Positions 8,619 to 17,325 of a stretch of 64,000 bases of DNA are shown here, one piece after another. Each line of letters begins with the position of its first letter. Position 1 is the stretch's first letter. The position numbers were made by a program, and so were the translations under genes. The stretch lies in assembly GCF_900106525.1 (NCBI RefSeq), contig NZ_FNOG01000014.1, forward strand, positions 1-64,000, written 5' to 3'. Below the pieces are notes generated by a model. It worked only from the letters and a program-made list of their open reading frames with translations, did no database searches and was not told where the DNA came from. Source of the stretch: Lysobacter enzymogenes. GTDB taxonomy: Bacteria > Pseudomonadota > Gammaproteobacteria > Xanthomonadales > Xanthomonadaceae.

Positions 8619-9982
8619 TCGCCGTCGACGTGGTGGTCGCCGTGCATCTTCTCGATCCGCGCCCCGCCCGCGGGCAGATGCGGGCATAGCGCGTCGCCGT
8701 CTTCGCTGCCGTAGATGCACAGCACCTGCGCTGCCGGCATCTTCGCCACCTGCGGCGCGATCGGCAGGCCCTGGCCGCTGCTGCCGATCCAGTTGCTGAG
8801 GTGGAATTCGTATTCGGCCTTCTGCCCCGGCGACAGCAGCGCGGTCAGCCGCACCAGTTCGCGCGTGGCTTGCGGCAGTTGGTTGTAGCCGCCCGGCAAC
8901 ACATCGGCGCCCTGCGAGAAGCCGACCAGGATCACCCGCTCGCGTTTCCACTGCGCGCGGTAGTAGCGCACGATGCGGTCGAGATCGGCGCCGAAGCTCT
9001 GCGGCGTGCGCGGGGTCCAGAAATAACGCAGCGAATCCACCCCGACCACCGGCACGCCGGCTTCGGCCAAGCGCAGGCTCACACTCTTGTCCACGTCCGC
9101 CCAGCCGCCGTCGCCGGAGATGAACACCGCGAAGGTGTCGGCGTTGCCGCCGCCCTGCGCCGGCATCTCGTTGACCGGCAGCCCGGCCAGATCGGCCGGC
9201 GGCGGCGGCAGGCTGGCGTGGCGCTGCGCGCCGAGCGAGACCAGCGCCGCGCGCAGCCCCGGCAGCGCGTCGCCGCGCGCATCGCGCTTGAACGTGCGCG
9301 CCTGCGGCACCGCCTGAGCGAAGGCCTCGGCCTGCGCCGGCGCGCACGCGGCCTTGCCGCCGGCGGCCGCGGCCAGCAGCCACGGCACTTGCAGCGGCTG
9401 CGGCTGCAACTGCGCGCGCTTGGCTTCGACCCGCAGCTTGAGCGAACCGCTGGGACACAGCGCCTGCGCCGCACGCAGGCTCGGGCAGAAACCCACCGAC
9501 GCCGCACCGGCGAACAGGCCCGCATTGCCCTGCGCGGCGATCGCGTAGGCGAACGCCGCGCCTTCGCCGTCGCCGACCAACAGCGGCAAGTGATACGTCG
9601 GCAAGCGGTAATACGCCTGCACGTAGCGCGAGAAATTCTCGACATCGCCGGAGGAGAAGTTGCACTGGCCGCCGTCCTTGCGCAGCACCGCTTCCAGCGC
9701 CGCCAGGTCGACCGTCGCCACCATCGCGCCGTCGGCCGCCAGCGCGTCCGCGCGCGCCTTGCGCGCGGCTGCGTCGACGCCGTCGGCGAACCACAGCACG
9801 AAGCGTTTGACCTCGCCCTGCGGCATCCGCACCGGCGTGCGCACGAAACGGCCGTGGGTGATTTCGCCGGCGGTCGCGGCCGCCGGCGCCGCGGGCTTGG
9901 CGGCGGCGGTGGCCGCAGACGCGGCGAACGTCGCGCACAAGCCGGCGACGAGAACGGTCGGAACGATAAGCGGCGCGCGCAT
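8540..9982 (-). CDS. acvB: AcvB/VirJ-family periplasmic serine hydrolase
   Basis: 480 residues from the ATG at 9982, chosen because AGGAG sits six bases upstream; earlier in-frame ATGs are less well placed. A signal peptide (MRAPLIVPTVLVAGLCATFAASA) predicts periplasmic location. The family has two related hydrolase-like halves. The C-terminal half has DTFAVFISGDGGWADVDKSV, the nucleophile elbow VGFSQGADV (Ser near residue 350) and a closing HGDHHVDGDY histidine. Agrobacterium AcvB hydrolyses lysyl-phosphatidylglycerol and is encoded with its MprF homologue. Here it lies tail-to-tail with mprF, which supports the same role in tuning aminoacyl-lipid levels. The overlapping 3' ends could allow antisense interference. 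Confidence 0.88.
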   Translation of the reverse strand: MRAPLIVPTVLVAGLCATFAASAATAAAKPAAPAAATAGEITHGRFVRTPVRMPQGEVKRFVLWFADGVDAAARKARADALAADGAMVATVDLAALEAVLRKDGGQCNFSSGDVENFSRYVQAYYRLPTYHLPLLVGDGEGAAFAYAIAAQGNAGLFAGAASVGFCPSLRAAQALCPSGSLKLRVEAKRAQLQPQPLQVPWLLAAAAGGKAACAPAQAEAFAQAVPQARTFKRDARGDALPGLRAALVSLGAQRHASLPPPPADLAGLPVNEMPAQGGGNADTFAVFISGDGGWADVDKSVSLRLAEAGVPVVGVDSLRYFWTPRTPQSFGADLDRIVRYYRAQWKRERVILVGFSQGADVLPGGYNQLPQATRELVRLTALLSPGQKAEYEFHLSNWIGSSGQGLPIAPQVAKMPAAQVLCIYGSEDGDALCPHLPAGGARIEKMHGDHHVDGDYDGVAARVLAAAGIAAAAASAPPSP

Positions 9983-10220
9983 GGGCATCTCCTGGGTGCG
10001 CCACCTTATACCGGTGCCGCTGTCGAGAGAATGCGTCGGCGCCGCAGCGGGCGCGTCCGCCGACACGTGTGTCGGCTCATCTGTCGGCACGTTCGTCGGC
10101 GCAGTGCGCCGGCAGGCTGCGCCGGCGCACGCGCAGGTCTCGTCCTCGTCCGCCGCAACCGGCGGCGTTTATGATCGAGCGGCCCGACCGGGCGCTCAGA
10201 TCACGCAAGGAGCCCCCCTC

Positions 10221-10913
10221 ATGCCACGCACGGCCGCCCCCGCTCTCGCTGCAATGCTGGCCGCGGCGCTCGCCGCGGCCGCGTCGCCCGCCGCACGCAC
10301 AGCGCCCGCACAGCCCGCCGCCGTCGCCGCGCCACCGGCCGGCGAAACCGCCTGCGCGTTCGGCGCGTTCGTCGCCGAAACCGATCCGGCCGGCCTCAAC
10401 GTGCGCGCCGGGCCGGGCACCGCCCACGCGGTGCTGGGCACGCTGCCGCCGATCCGCCGCAGCCACGACGATCCGCCGATCCAGGCGATGGTCGAAGTGC
10501 GCGTGGTCGCCGGCCGTGAGGGCTGGTTCAAGATCGAAGGCGCGCAGGACAACGACGCCTTGATCGAAGGCCCGCAGCGGCCGATGTTCAAGGGCGCGGG
10601 CTGGGTCAGCGGACGCAAGCTCACGGTCAAATCGCAGGCCGGGGTCGGCCGCCAGCGTCCGGACGCGAAGGCGCCGGCGGTGCTGATCGGCCGCGACGGG
10701 GTCGTGTTCGACAGCGACGCCTTCGTCGCGTCGGGCCGGCTCGCCGGCTGTTCCGGACGCTGGGCGCTGGTCGAATACGCCCCGATCGAGCGCGACGGCG
10801 ACGCCGGGCTGGAGGTGAAACCCGCCGCCAAGGCCGGCCTCGCCAGCGGCCGCTTCCGCGCCTGGGTCGACCGCATCTGCGCGCTGCAGGAAACCAGCTG
10901 CGACGGCGTCTGA
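10221..10913 (+). CDS. Secreted SH3-domain-type protein, unknown function
   Basis: 230 residues. Start chosen from AAGGAG eight bases upstream of the ATG. A signal peptide (MPRTAAPALAAMLAAALAAAASPAARTA) is followed by a Pro/Ala linker and a bacterial SH3-like segment (FVAETDPAGLNVRAGPGTAHAVLGTLPP, then VVAGREGWFKIEGA and GAGWVSGRKLTVKSQ). Such domains bind cell-wall peptides or proteins. No catalytic domain is present. Two cysteine pairs near the C-terminus (CSGRW, ICALQETSC) could form disulfides. It is a stand-alone gene with repeats on its 3' side. Confidence 0.8.
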   Translation: MPRTAAPALAAMLAAALAAAASPAARTAPAQPAAVAAPPAGETACAFGAFVAETDPAGLNVRAGPGTAHAVLGTLPPIRRSHDDPPIQAMVEVRVVAGREGWFKIEGAQDNDALIEGPQRPMFKGAGWVSGRKLTVKSQAGVGRQRPDAKAPAVLIGRDGVVFDSDAFVASGRLAGCSGRWALVEYAPIERDGDAGLEVKPAAKAGLASGRFRAWVDRICALQETSCDGV

Positions 10914-10944
10914 GGCCCGCAACTCCCTGGCCTCGGTTGCCTAC

Positions 10945-11033
10945 TGTGGGAGGGCCTGCAGGCCCGACGCTTCCGGCTCCGGTCGCCGCGCCGCCTGGGA
11001 TCGGAAAGCATCGGGCCTGAAGGCCCTCCCACA
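10945..11033. repeat. Inverted repeat family R3 (GTGGGAGGGCCTGCAGGCCCGA)
   Basis: Facing copies of TGTGGGAGGGCCT.CAGGCCCGA and its complement are separated by about 45 bases. The same family lies at 17326-17630 and 62277-62373. It is distinct in sequence from family R1 but has the same paired-hairpin architecture. Confidence 0.8.
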
Positions 11034-11072
11034 TTCTTGCCTCGCGGCGGCGCGGTCAGCGCCGCGCCGCAG

Positions 11073-11144
11073 TTACAAGCGCACCGGCGGTTTGACCTCG
11101 CCGTAGACCACGGCCAGGGCGTGTTTGCGCTGCTGTTCGGCTAC
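11073..11144 (-). pseudogene. Possible C-terminal gene remnant
   Basis: Read on the minus strand, a 23-codon stretch beginning AEQQRKHALAVVYGEVKPP and ending in TAA has ordinary protein-like composition, but it is closed upstream by an in-frame TAA and has no start. It may be the leftover tail of a gene disrupted when the lower-GC effector cassette to its right arrived. I cannot assign its origin. The remaining sequence to 11386 contains no gene I trust; its composition is visibly less GC-rich than the flanks. Confidence 0.25.
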
Positions 11145-11386
11145 TTAGGCAGTTCCACCGGACGCCCCGGATCCCGTTTTGAGAGGACTACCGCCCGCCA
11201 AGCACAGGGCGCACCTCGCGTGTCCAGCAGGCACACGTCTTCAGCGGACCTTTCGATCCGCGCCTCAGATCGCGTTATCGGCTTGATAGAGTCGACAGAA
11301 ACAAGCTTGATGCCTAAAGCAGCGCTGCGCATCGTTGGCAGCAGTCGCGGCTCAGGCAATAGCGCAGGCGAAGGGAAGGAGCGCAC

Positions 11387-12103
11387 GTGACACACAAACC
11401 CATCGCCCCGACACCGGCAGATTCCGCTCTATTGCGAACGCGCGCGCTGCGGCCGCTACTGACGTTGGCCTTGGCTGGGTTGACGGCTTGCGCCGGACCT
11501 CCCACTGAATCGTCCGGCCACGCAACCGGAAACTCCCGCCCGGTCGCCACTTCCGTCGACGCTGCGGCCAAGGGCCAGCAACCGGTCGGTTACGACGTGC
11601 AGGAACTTGAGCGACGGGTGGTGAACTTGCTGGTGAAGTTGGACAGCTTCGACGACGTCCAACCGCGATCGGTGGCAAAGGCGTTCGGCCTGAAGCTGCG
11701 GCCGAGGGCCAAGCAGCCGCTCAGTCTGGAGGGCATTGGAACGTTGTCCAACGGCTGGGTGTTCAGCGTGTGGGCTTGGCAAAGTGAGCCCAACACGCCG
11801 CCGCAGGCGCCGCTGCAGCTCTTTTTTTACCCAGGCGACGACGTCGACCCCAACCTGTGGGTAGCTGCTCCGTGCTTCGTGGACACCGCTGGGATGCTCG
11901 CTCAGCTTCATGCCGCGGGCTACACGGTGCTAGATGAGCTCTCCAACTTCCCATTTCACTCGGTTCAACTTCGACGAACGACCTCCAAGGTCGACATCAC
12001 GGCGCGCGTGGGGAACTACCAGATGCTGCATGGCCCTTTGGAGGGCACGCGGTGTCTCCGCGATCTCACCGTGACCGTGAGGCCCGCGTCTTCGTCGAGG
12101 TGA
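11387..12103 (+). CDS. Putative lipoprotein, candidate immunity protein for a type IV effector
   Basis: 238 residues, with a GTG start preceded by GGAAGGAG at five bases. The N-terminus (RALRPLLTLALAGLTACAG) is a lipoprotein signal with lipobox LTAC, predicting a membrane-anchored periplasmic protein. The mature part has no domain I recognise. It contains helix-forming ELERRVVNLLVKLDSFDD and several strands, with two cysteines (APCFV, TRCLRDL). It lies 33 bases upstream of the XVIPCD effector on the same strand. In Xanthomonadales T4SS killing systems, cognate immunity proteins (X-Tfi) are typically such lipoproteins encoded directly beside the effector. Base composition is lower in GC than the neighbours, consistent with transfer of the cassette as a unit. 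Confidence 0.75.
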   Translation: MTHKPIAPTPADSALLRTRALRPLLTLALAGLTACAGPPTESSGHATGNSRPVATSVDAAAKGQQPVGYDVQELERRVVNLLVKLDSFDDVQPRSVAKAFGLKLRPRAKQPLSLEGIGTLSNGWVFSVWAWQSEPNTPPQAPLQLFFYPGDDVDPNLWVAAPCFVDTAGMLAQLHAAGYTVLDELSNFPFHSVQLRRTTSKVDITARVGNYQMLHGPLEGTRCLRDLTVTVRPASSSR

Positions 12104-12136
12104 TGTGTTGGAAGCAGTTGGTTAAGGAAAACGACG

Positions 12137-13555
12137 ATGCGCGACCTTCCCCCCGAACTCGTTCCGCTATTGAACGGACTCCCGCCCGCCGCCAAGGCCG
12201 ACGTGCAAGCTGCAATCGAAAGCTCCCCCTACCTATCGTCGACCCTGGTGGACACAACTCGGCAGAACCGCGTGGAACACATCGCGGTCACGACCACACC
12301 CCACCAAAGCGGGCACTACGACTTCGTTGAAAAAACCATCTTCATCAACGCAGACCAATTCGCGGAAAAGAACGCTGGCGCTCGAGTCGACAACATCACC
12401 GCGACGCTGGGGCACGAAGCCAGCCACGCCTACTTCAACGATCACCTCTACCAAGCGCTTGGTCGGCTCGACGCGGAAACAGCCGAAGCTATCCATGCGG
12501 CGGGTCCGGGCGGTCGTGTCGATCTGACCGACCCTTTCGAACGTTACTTGCTGGCCGCGCGCGAAGGCGAGGCGTTGGCCGAGATCGGCGGCATGAACGC
12601 GCTCGCCAGCCGGGTGCGCGAACAAAACGGCGGCACGTTCGACCGCAAGGAGTTTCTTGCGCGCGCGGAGGCCACCACCGACTGCATCAGCCCCGGCAAA
12701 GGCGGCGTCCCGGCCTTCGCCCGCGACATTCGCATGAGCGACGACGGGCTCATCTACGCGGGCAGCATCCCGCTCGTGGCGGACAAGCACAACCCGAACC
12801 CCAACCGCGAAGCCGTGGCTCTGTGCCATTTCGATCTGTCTGCGAAAGAGGCCGACCTGGGCCGCGCAGGCGGTTCGGACTATCAGAACTACTACGCGAC
12901 CCGTGCCATCACATCCGCATCGAACATGCTCAGGGGTTGGGAAAACCCCGCGCAAGTGTCGCTCGACCTGGAACGACTGAAGCTCGACCCCGCATTGATC
13001 GAACGCAACGGGCTGGACCTCGGCGGTCCCGGAAAAGTCTTCAGTTTCATCGACACCAGCCAAGGAGGCATGGAGTGGAAGACGCTGCACAACACCAAGA
13101 GCGAGTCCTCGACCCTCTCTCCCGATGTAGCGCCTGAACCCCGCGCTTTGCGCGCAGACAGCCCTGGCCACCCCGACCACACCGCCTTCGAGATGTTCCA
13201 CCGCGCCGCCCAGGTCGACGGCCGCTGGAGCCAAGCCGAAGCCCGCAACCTCGCTGCGGCCGGCCTGGCGGCGGCGAAGGCCGACCCGGTCGTGGGCAAT
13301 CGGCTGACCGGCGCAGTGGTCGGCGCTCCGGATGCCTCGGGGAACGTCCACGTGTTCGGCTACTCGTCCCCGCACGGGCCGCAAGGGCCGCACCATCACG
13401 TCGGCATCGATGCCGGCGTTGCCGCACAGATCCCAGCCGAGCGCAGCCTCGATCGCGTGGAACAGTTGAACCAGCAACACCATGCTCAGCAGCAACAGGC
13501 CCGGCCACTCGAGGCCCCGCAGCCCGGCCTCAGCAGTTCCACACCCCGGCAATGA
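12137..13555 (+). CDS. Putative antibacterial type IV secretion effector: HExxH metallopeptidase-like domain plus XVIPCD
   Basis: 472 residues; AAGGA lies eight bases before the ATG. Residues 55-155 carry a metallopeptidase-like core. IFINADQF is followed by GHEASHAYFNDH, with HEASH at 93-97, and downstream acidic residues in AAREGEALAEIGG (143-149) could supply the third zinc ligand. Residues about 160-330 are of unknown fold. Residues 341-450 match the XVIPCD secretion signal recognised by VirD4 in xanthomonads: GHPDHTAFEMF, then RNLAAAGLAAAKADP, NVHVFGY, HHHVGIDAGVAAQIPAERSLDRVEQL, and a Gln-rich tail. Such proteins are delivered by a T4SS into rival Gram-negative cells. The upstream lipoprotein would protect the producer. 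The T4SS genes are not in this window. Target (peptidoglycan or protein) is unproven. Confidence 0.8.
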   Translation: MRDLPPELVPLLNGLPPAAKADVQAAIESSPYLSSTLVDTTRQNRVEHIAVTTTPHQSGHYDFVEKTIFINADQFAEKNAGARVDNITATLGHEASHAYFNDHLYQALGRLDAETAEAIHAAGPGGRVDLTDPFERYLLAAREGEALAEIGGMNALASRVREQNGGTFDRKEFLARAEATTDCISPGKGGVPAFARDIRMSDDGLIYAGSIPLVADKHNPNPNREAVALCHFDLSAKEADLGRAGGSDYQNYYATRAITSASNMLRGWENPAQVSLDLERLKLDPALIERNGLDLGGPGKVFSFIDTSQGGMEWKTLHNTKSESSTLSPDVAPEPRALRADSPGHPDHTAFEMFHRAAQVDGRWSQAEARNLAAAGLAAAKADPVVGNRLTGAVVGAPDASGNVHVFGYSSPHGPQGPHHHVGIDAGVAAQIPAERSLDRVEQLNQQHHAQQQQARPLEAPQPGLSSSTPRQ

Positions 13556-13748
13556 CGCCCCTCTTCGTCCGCGGACCACGGCCCCCCAGCCGCCGCCAGC
13601 CAAAGCACAGGAACGGCAAAGCCGACGCGCCCGCGCCGCCCCGGCGCCCATGCCGACCGGCGTTGAGCACGCTCGTGCGCAGCCGCGCCCCGCCGCCGAT
13701 CGCCGCAACGGCGCCATGCCGGGGACGCCGCCCGCTTACACTGGGGCC

Positions 13749-14081
13749 ATGCGTTCCGACACCCAGCCCCTGCTGTTGCTGACCACCTGCCCCGACCAGG
13801 CCAGCGCCGACGCCATCGCCCAGAGCCTGGTCGAAGAGGGCCTGGCCGCCTGCGTCACCCAGATTCCCGGCGCGACTTCGGTCTACCGCTGGCAGGGCCG
13901 GATCGAACGCGCCACCGAAATCCAACTGCTGATCAAGACCCGCGTCACGGTTCACGGCGCGGCGATGGCGCGATTGGCGCAACTGCACCCGTATGAACTG
14001 CCGGAGATGATCGTGGTCGAACCGCGCGACGTCTCCGAGCCGTACATCCGATGGGTAAACGAACAGACTCCCGACCGATGA
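13749..14081 (+). CDS. cutA: Divalent-cation tolerance protein CutA
   Basis: 110 residues, the normal CutA1 length. Hallmarks are LLLTTCPDQASADAIAQSLVEEGLAACVTQIPGATSVYRWQGRIERATEIQLLIKT and LHPYELPEMIVV. CutA forms cytosolic trimers that bind copper and other divalent metals; its physiological role is still debated. Its stop overlaps the dsbD start (ATGA), so the two are translationally coupled. TTACACT 10-16 bases before the ATG may be a -10 element of a transcript with a very short leader. Confidence 0.93.
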   Translation: MRSDTQPLLLLTTCPDQASADAIAQSLVEEGLAACVTQIPGATSVYRWQGRIERATEIQLLIKTRVTVHGAAMARLAQLHPYELPEMIVVEPRDVSEPYIRWVNEQTPDR

Positions 14082-16708
14082 CCTTTCTCTCTGCGTTCCG
14101 CGGCCGGCGCCCCTTGCGCGCCGGCGCCGCCCTCGTCTTGACCGCGCTCGGCCTGGCCGCCGCCGCGCCCGCGCTGGCGGTGGACGAAAAGGATCTGCTG
14201 CCGGTCGACGAGGCCTTCGCCGTCAGCGCGCAATCGCCGGCGCCGGACCGCATCGCGATCTCGTGGAAGGTGGCCAAGGGCTATTACCTCTACCGCCACC
14301 GCATCTCGGTCAAGAGCGACGCCGGCTTCGCCGCGCAGGCGCTGCAACTGCCCAAGGGCAAGGCCTACCGCGACCAGTTCTTCGGCGATGTCGAGACCTA
14401 CCACCAGGACGTGGCGGCGACCCTGCCCGGCCAGGCCAAGGCCGCGCGCACCCGGCTCACGATCAAGTACCAGGGCTGCGCCGACGCCGGCGTGTGCTAT
14501 CCGCCGCAAACGCGCACACTCGACGTCGCGCTGGCCGCGCCGGCCGGCGGCGGCGGTGGATTGAACTCGAGCCTCGGCGCGAATGCTGCGCCGGCGATGG
14601 ATCCGGCGCCGGCCGCGGCCGCGCCGCTGGCCAGCTTCGGCGCGCGCGGCGGCGCCTCCAACCCGCTGCTCGGCGGCGCCGCGCCGCTGAGCGCGCCGGC
14701 CGCGGGCGCGGGCGCGGGCGCCGCCACCGATGCGCTGCCGCTGCCGCCGGAGCAGGCGTTCGGCTTCGAAGCCATCGCCAAAGACGGCGACACCCTGCTG
14801 CTGCGCTTCACCCCGGCGCGCGGCTATTACCTGTACCGCGACAAGACCTCGCTGAAGACCGACCGCGCCGACATCGCCGCCGGCAAGCCGCAGTGGCCGC
14901 GCGGCACCGCGCACCGCGACGAGCATTTCGGCAACGTCACCGTGTTCTTCGACCAGATCGACGTGCCGCTGCCGCTGCTGCGCAAGACCGCCGAGGCCGG
15001 CAAGCTGGTGCTGACCGCGGGCTTCCAGGGCTGCCAGACCGACGGCATCTGCTATCCGCCGATGACGCGCAAGATCACCGTGGACCTGCCGCGTGGGACG
15101 GTGACGGCGGATGCGGCGGCGGCCACTGCAGCGACTACCGCGACGGCCACCGCCGCAGCGGCCGCGACGGGCGCAACGGCCGCTTCTGCCGATGCCACCG
15201 GTGCGCCGACCAACGCTGCTGCCGATCCCAACGCAGCAAGCGCAACCGCGAACGACACCGCCGGCACCGACGCCATCCCTGCCACCGGCAGCACCAACAG
15301 CGACACCGCCGCGAACGCAGCCGCCGGCGCCATCGGCGCGCCGGCCACGCCGCCCGCCGCGCCCACCGACGCCGCCCCGCAGGCCGAAGACAGCCTGCTC
15401 GCCGCCTCGCTGGCCGGCCCCAACCGCTACTTCGCTCTGCTGACCTTCTTCGGCTTCGGCCTGCTGCTGGCGTTCACCCCGTGCGTGTTGCCGATGATCC
15501 CGATCCTGTCGGGCCTGATCGTCGGCCGCGGCCCGGGCCTGGGCGCGCGCCGCGCGTTCGCGCTGTCGCTGGTGTACGTGCTGGCCAGCGCGGTGGTGTT
15601 CACGATCGCGGGCGTCGTCGCCGGGTTGGTCGGCGCCAACTTGCAGATCGCGTTCCAGACGCCGTGGGTGATCGTGCTGTTCGCGGCGCTGTTCGTGGCC
15701 CTGGCGCTGTCGAGCTTCGGCCTGTTCGAACTGCAGTTGCCGCACAAGCTGCGCAGCCTGGTCGGCGAGGTCAGCGACCGCCAGCGCAGCGGTTCGTGGA
15801 CGGGCGTGGCGATGATGGGCGCGCTGTCGGCGCTGATCGTCGGCCCCTGCGTGGCGCCGCCGCTGGCCGCCGCGGTGCTCTACATCGGCCAGACCCGCGA
15901 CCCGCTGTTCGGCGGCGCGGCGCTGTTCTTCCTGGCGATGGGCATGGGCGCGCCGCTGCTCGCCTTCGGCGTCGCCGCCGGCAAGGGCTTGCCGACCAGC
16001 GGGCCATGGATGGTCGGCGTGCAGCGCGTGTTCGGCCTGGTGTTCCTGGGCATGGCGGTGTGGATGCTGTCGCGGATCCTGCCGGGCCCGGTCGCGCTGG
16101 CGCTGTACGGCGCGGTGCTGTTGGGCGCGGCGGTGCTGGTCGCGCTCGGCGGCGGCGGCGCGCAACGCGGCTTCGGCCTGCGCGCGCTGGCCTGGGTGGT
16201 GGCGCTGTTGTTCGGCGTGGCCGGCGCGGCGCAATTGTTCGGCGCGCTCGCCGGCGGCCACGACCCGCTGCAGCCGCTGGCCAACCTGCGCGGCGGCGGC
16301 GCGGCGCACAGCGCCGAGCTTCCGTTCCGCAAGATCAAATCCAACGAAGACCTCGACCGCGAAATCGCTGCGGCCCAGGCCGCCGGCCAGCCGCTGATGC
16401 TCGACTTCTACGCCGACTGGTGCGTGGCCTGCAAAGAGATGGAGAAGTACACCTTCCCCGAACCGGCTGTGCATCAGGCGCTGGAGGGCTTCGTCCTGCT
16501 CAAGGCCGACGTCACCGCCAACGACGAGATCGACCAGGCGCTGATGAAGCGGCTGGGCGTGATCGGCCCGCCGATGACGATCTATTACGCCCACGGCGCC
16601 GAACGCCGCGAGCTGCGCCTGGTCGGCTTCGAAAAGGCCGAACCCTTCGCCGCCCGCGCGGCGCGCGCGCGCGCGGCGGTTACCGGTTCGGCCGGCGGGG
16701 AGCGCTGA
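14078..16708 (+). CDS. dsbD: Thiol:disulfide interchange protein DsbD with duplicated N-terminal domain
   Basis: 876 residues from the ATG at 14078 that overlaps the cutA stop; about 300 residues longer than E. coli DsbD. The protein carries electrons from cytosolic thioredoxin through the membrane to periplasmic disulfide isomerases. Layout: signal peptide (to APALA); DsbD-alpha domain 1 (about 36-150, GYYLYRHR, GCADAGVCYPP); Gly/Ala linker; DsbD-alpha domain 2 (about 220-337, GYYLYRDKTSLKTD, GCQTDGICYPPMTR); a roughly 100-residue Ala/Thr-rich linker; eight-helix membrane domain with TPCVLP and GPCVAP cysteines; C-terminal thioredoxin domain with DWCVACKE. Both alpha domains keep the cysteine pair expected for activity. 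Operon: cutA-dsbD-tlpA. Confidence 0.92.
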   Translation: MTFLSAFRGRRPLRAGAALVLTALGLAAAAPALAVDEKDLLPVDEAFAVSAQSPAPDRIAISWKVAKGYYLYRHRISVKSDAGFAAQALQLPKGKAYRDQFFGDVETYHQDVAATLPGQAKAARTRLTIKYQGCADAGVCYPPQTRTLDVALAAPAGGGGGLNSSLGANAAPAMDPAPAAAAPLASFGARGGASNPLLGGAAPLSAPAAGAGAGAATDALPLPPEQAFGFEAIAKDGDTLLLRFTPARGYYLYRDKTSLKTDRADIAAGKPQWPRGTAHRDEHFGNVTVFFDQIDVPLPLLRKTAEAGKLVLTAGFQGCQTDGICYPPMTRKITVDLPRGTVTADAAAATAATTATATAAAAATGATAASADATGAPTNAAADPNAASATANDTAGTDAIPATGSTNSDTAANAAAGAIGAPATPPAAPTDAAPQAEDSLLAASLAGPNRYFALLTFFGFGLLLAFTPCVLPMIPILSGLIVGRGPGLGARRAFALSLVYVLASAVVFTIAGVVAGLVGANLQIAFQTPWVIVLFAALFVALALSSFGLFELQLPHKLRSLVGEVSDRQRSGSWTGVAMMGALSALIVGPCVAPPLAAAVLYIGQTRDPLFGGAALFFLAMGMGAPLLAFGVAAGKGLPTSGPWMVGVQRVFGLVFLGMAVWMLSRILPGPVALALYGAVLLGAAVLVALGGGGAQRGFGLRALAWVVALLFGVAGAAQLFGALAGGHDPLQPLANLRGGGAAHSAELPFRKIKSNEDLDREIAAAQAAGQPLMLDFYADWCVACKEMEKYTFPEPAVHQALEGFVLLKADVTANDEIDQALMKRLGVIGPPMTIYYAHGAERRELRLVGFEKAEPFAARAARARAAVTGSAGGER

Positions 16709-16711
16709 GCG

Positions 16712-17311
16712 ATGGCGATCCCCTCGGCGGTGAAGGTGATCGCGGTGGCGGTGGCCGCCGGCGCGTTCGGCCTGATCGCCGGCCAACTGGTCGGCGGCGG
16801 CGGCTGGTTCGCCCGCACCGAGTTGGGCCAGCGCATGTGGCAGGCGGAAATGAAAATGCAGGCGCCCAAGCCGCCGGCCGACCTGGCCGTGGCCGAGCGC
16901 GGCCAGCCGATCCCGGCGCTGCGCCTGCCCGGCCTCGACGGCCAACCGGTCGAGCTGCCCAAGGCCTACGCCGGGCGGCCGCTGCTGATCAATATCTGGG
17001 CCAGCTGGTGCGGCCCGTGCATCAAGGAAATGCCCGAACTGGACCGCTACGCGCGCAGCCAGGGCGCCACCGGCACGCAAGTGGTCGGCATCGCGCTCGA
17101 CAACGCCGAGGATGTGGGCGCCTTCCTCAAGCGCGTGCCGGTGCACTACCCGATCCTGCTCGACGCGCCGGGCCCGCGCGATTCCGGCGTGCAGCTCGGC
17201 AACCCCAAGGGCGTGCTGCCCTACAGCGTGCTGGTCGGCGCCGACGGGCGCCTGGTCAAGCAGCGGATCGGGCCGTTCGAGGACGGTGAGATCGATGGCT
17301 GGGCGGAGTGA
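16712..17311 (+). CDS. TlpA-family membrane-anchored thioredoxin
   Basis: 199 residues. An N-terminal membrane helix (VKVIAVAVAAGAFGLIAGQLVG) anchors a periplasmic thioredoxin-fold domain with the redox motif WASWCGPCIKEMPELDRYA and the cis-proline region GVLPYSVLVGADG. It starts four bases after the dsbD stop, so it belongs to the same transcript and is probably reduced by DsbD. Its likely task is reductive maintenance of periplasmic or secreted thiols, such as cytochrome maturation or disulfide isomerisation. The exact client is not visible. Confidence 0.88.
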   Translation: MAIPSAVKVIAVAVAAGAFGLIAGQLVGGGGWFARTELGQRMWQAEMKMQAPKPPADLAVAERGQPIPALRLPGLDGQPVELPKAYAGRPLLINIWASWCGPCIKEMPELDRYARSQGATGTQVVGIALDNAEDVGAFLKRVPVHYPILLDAPGPRDSGVQLGNPKGVLPYSVLVGADGRLVKQRIGPFEDGEIDGWAE

Positions 17312-17325
17312 CCCGGCCCGAAGCG

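Noticed and set aside
11037-11390. Plus-strand ORF ending on the GTGA junction with the lipoprotein gene
   Set aside because: It begins inside an R3 hairpin, has no ribosome site, and its translation shows no domain or coding bias. The overlap with the next start looks fortuitous.
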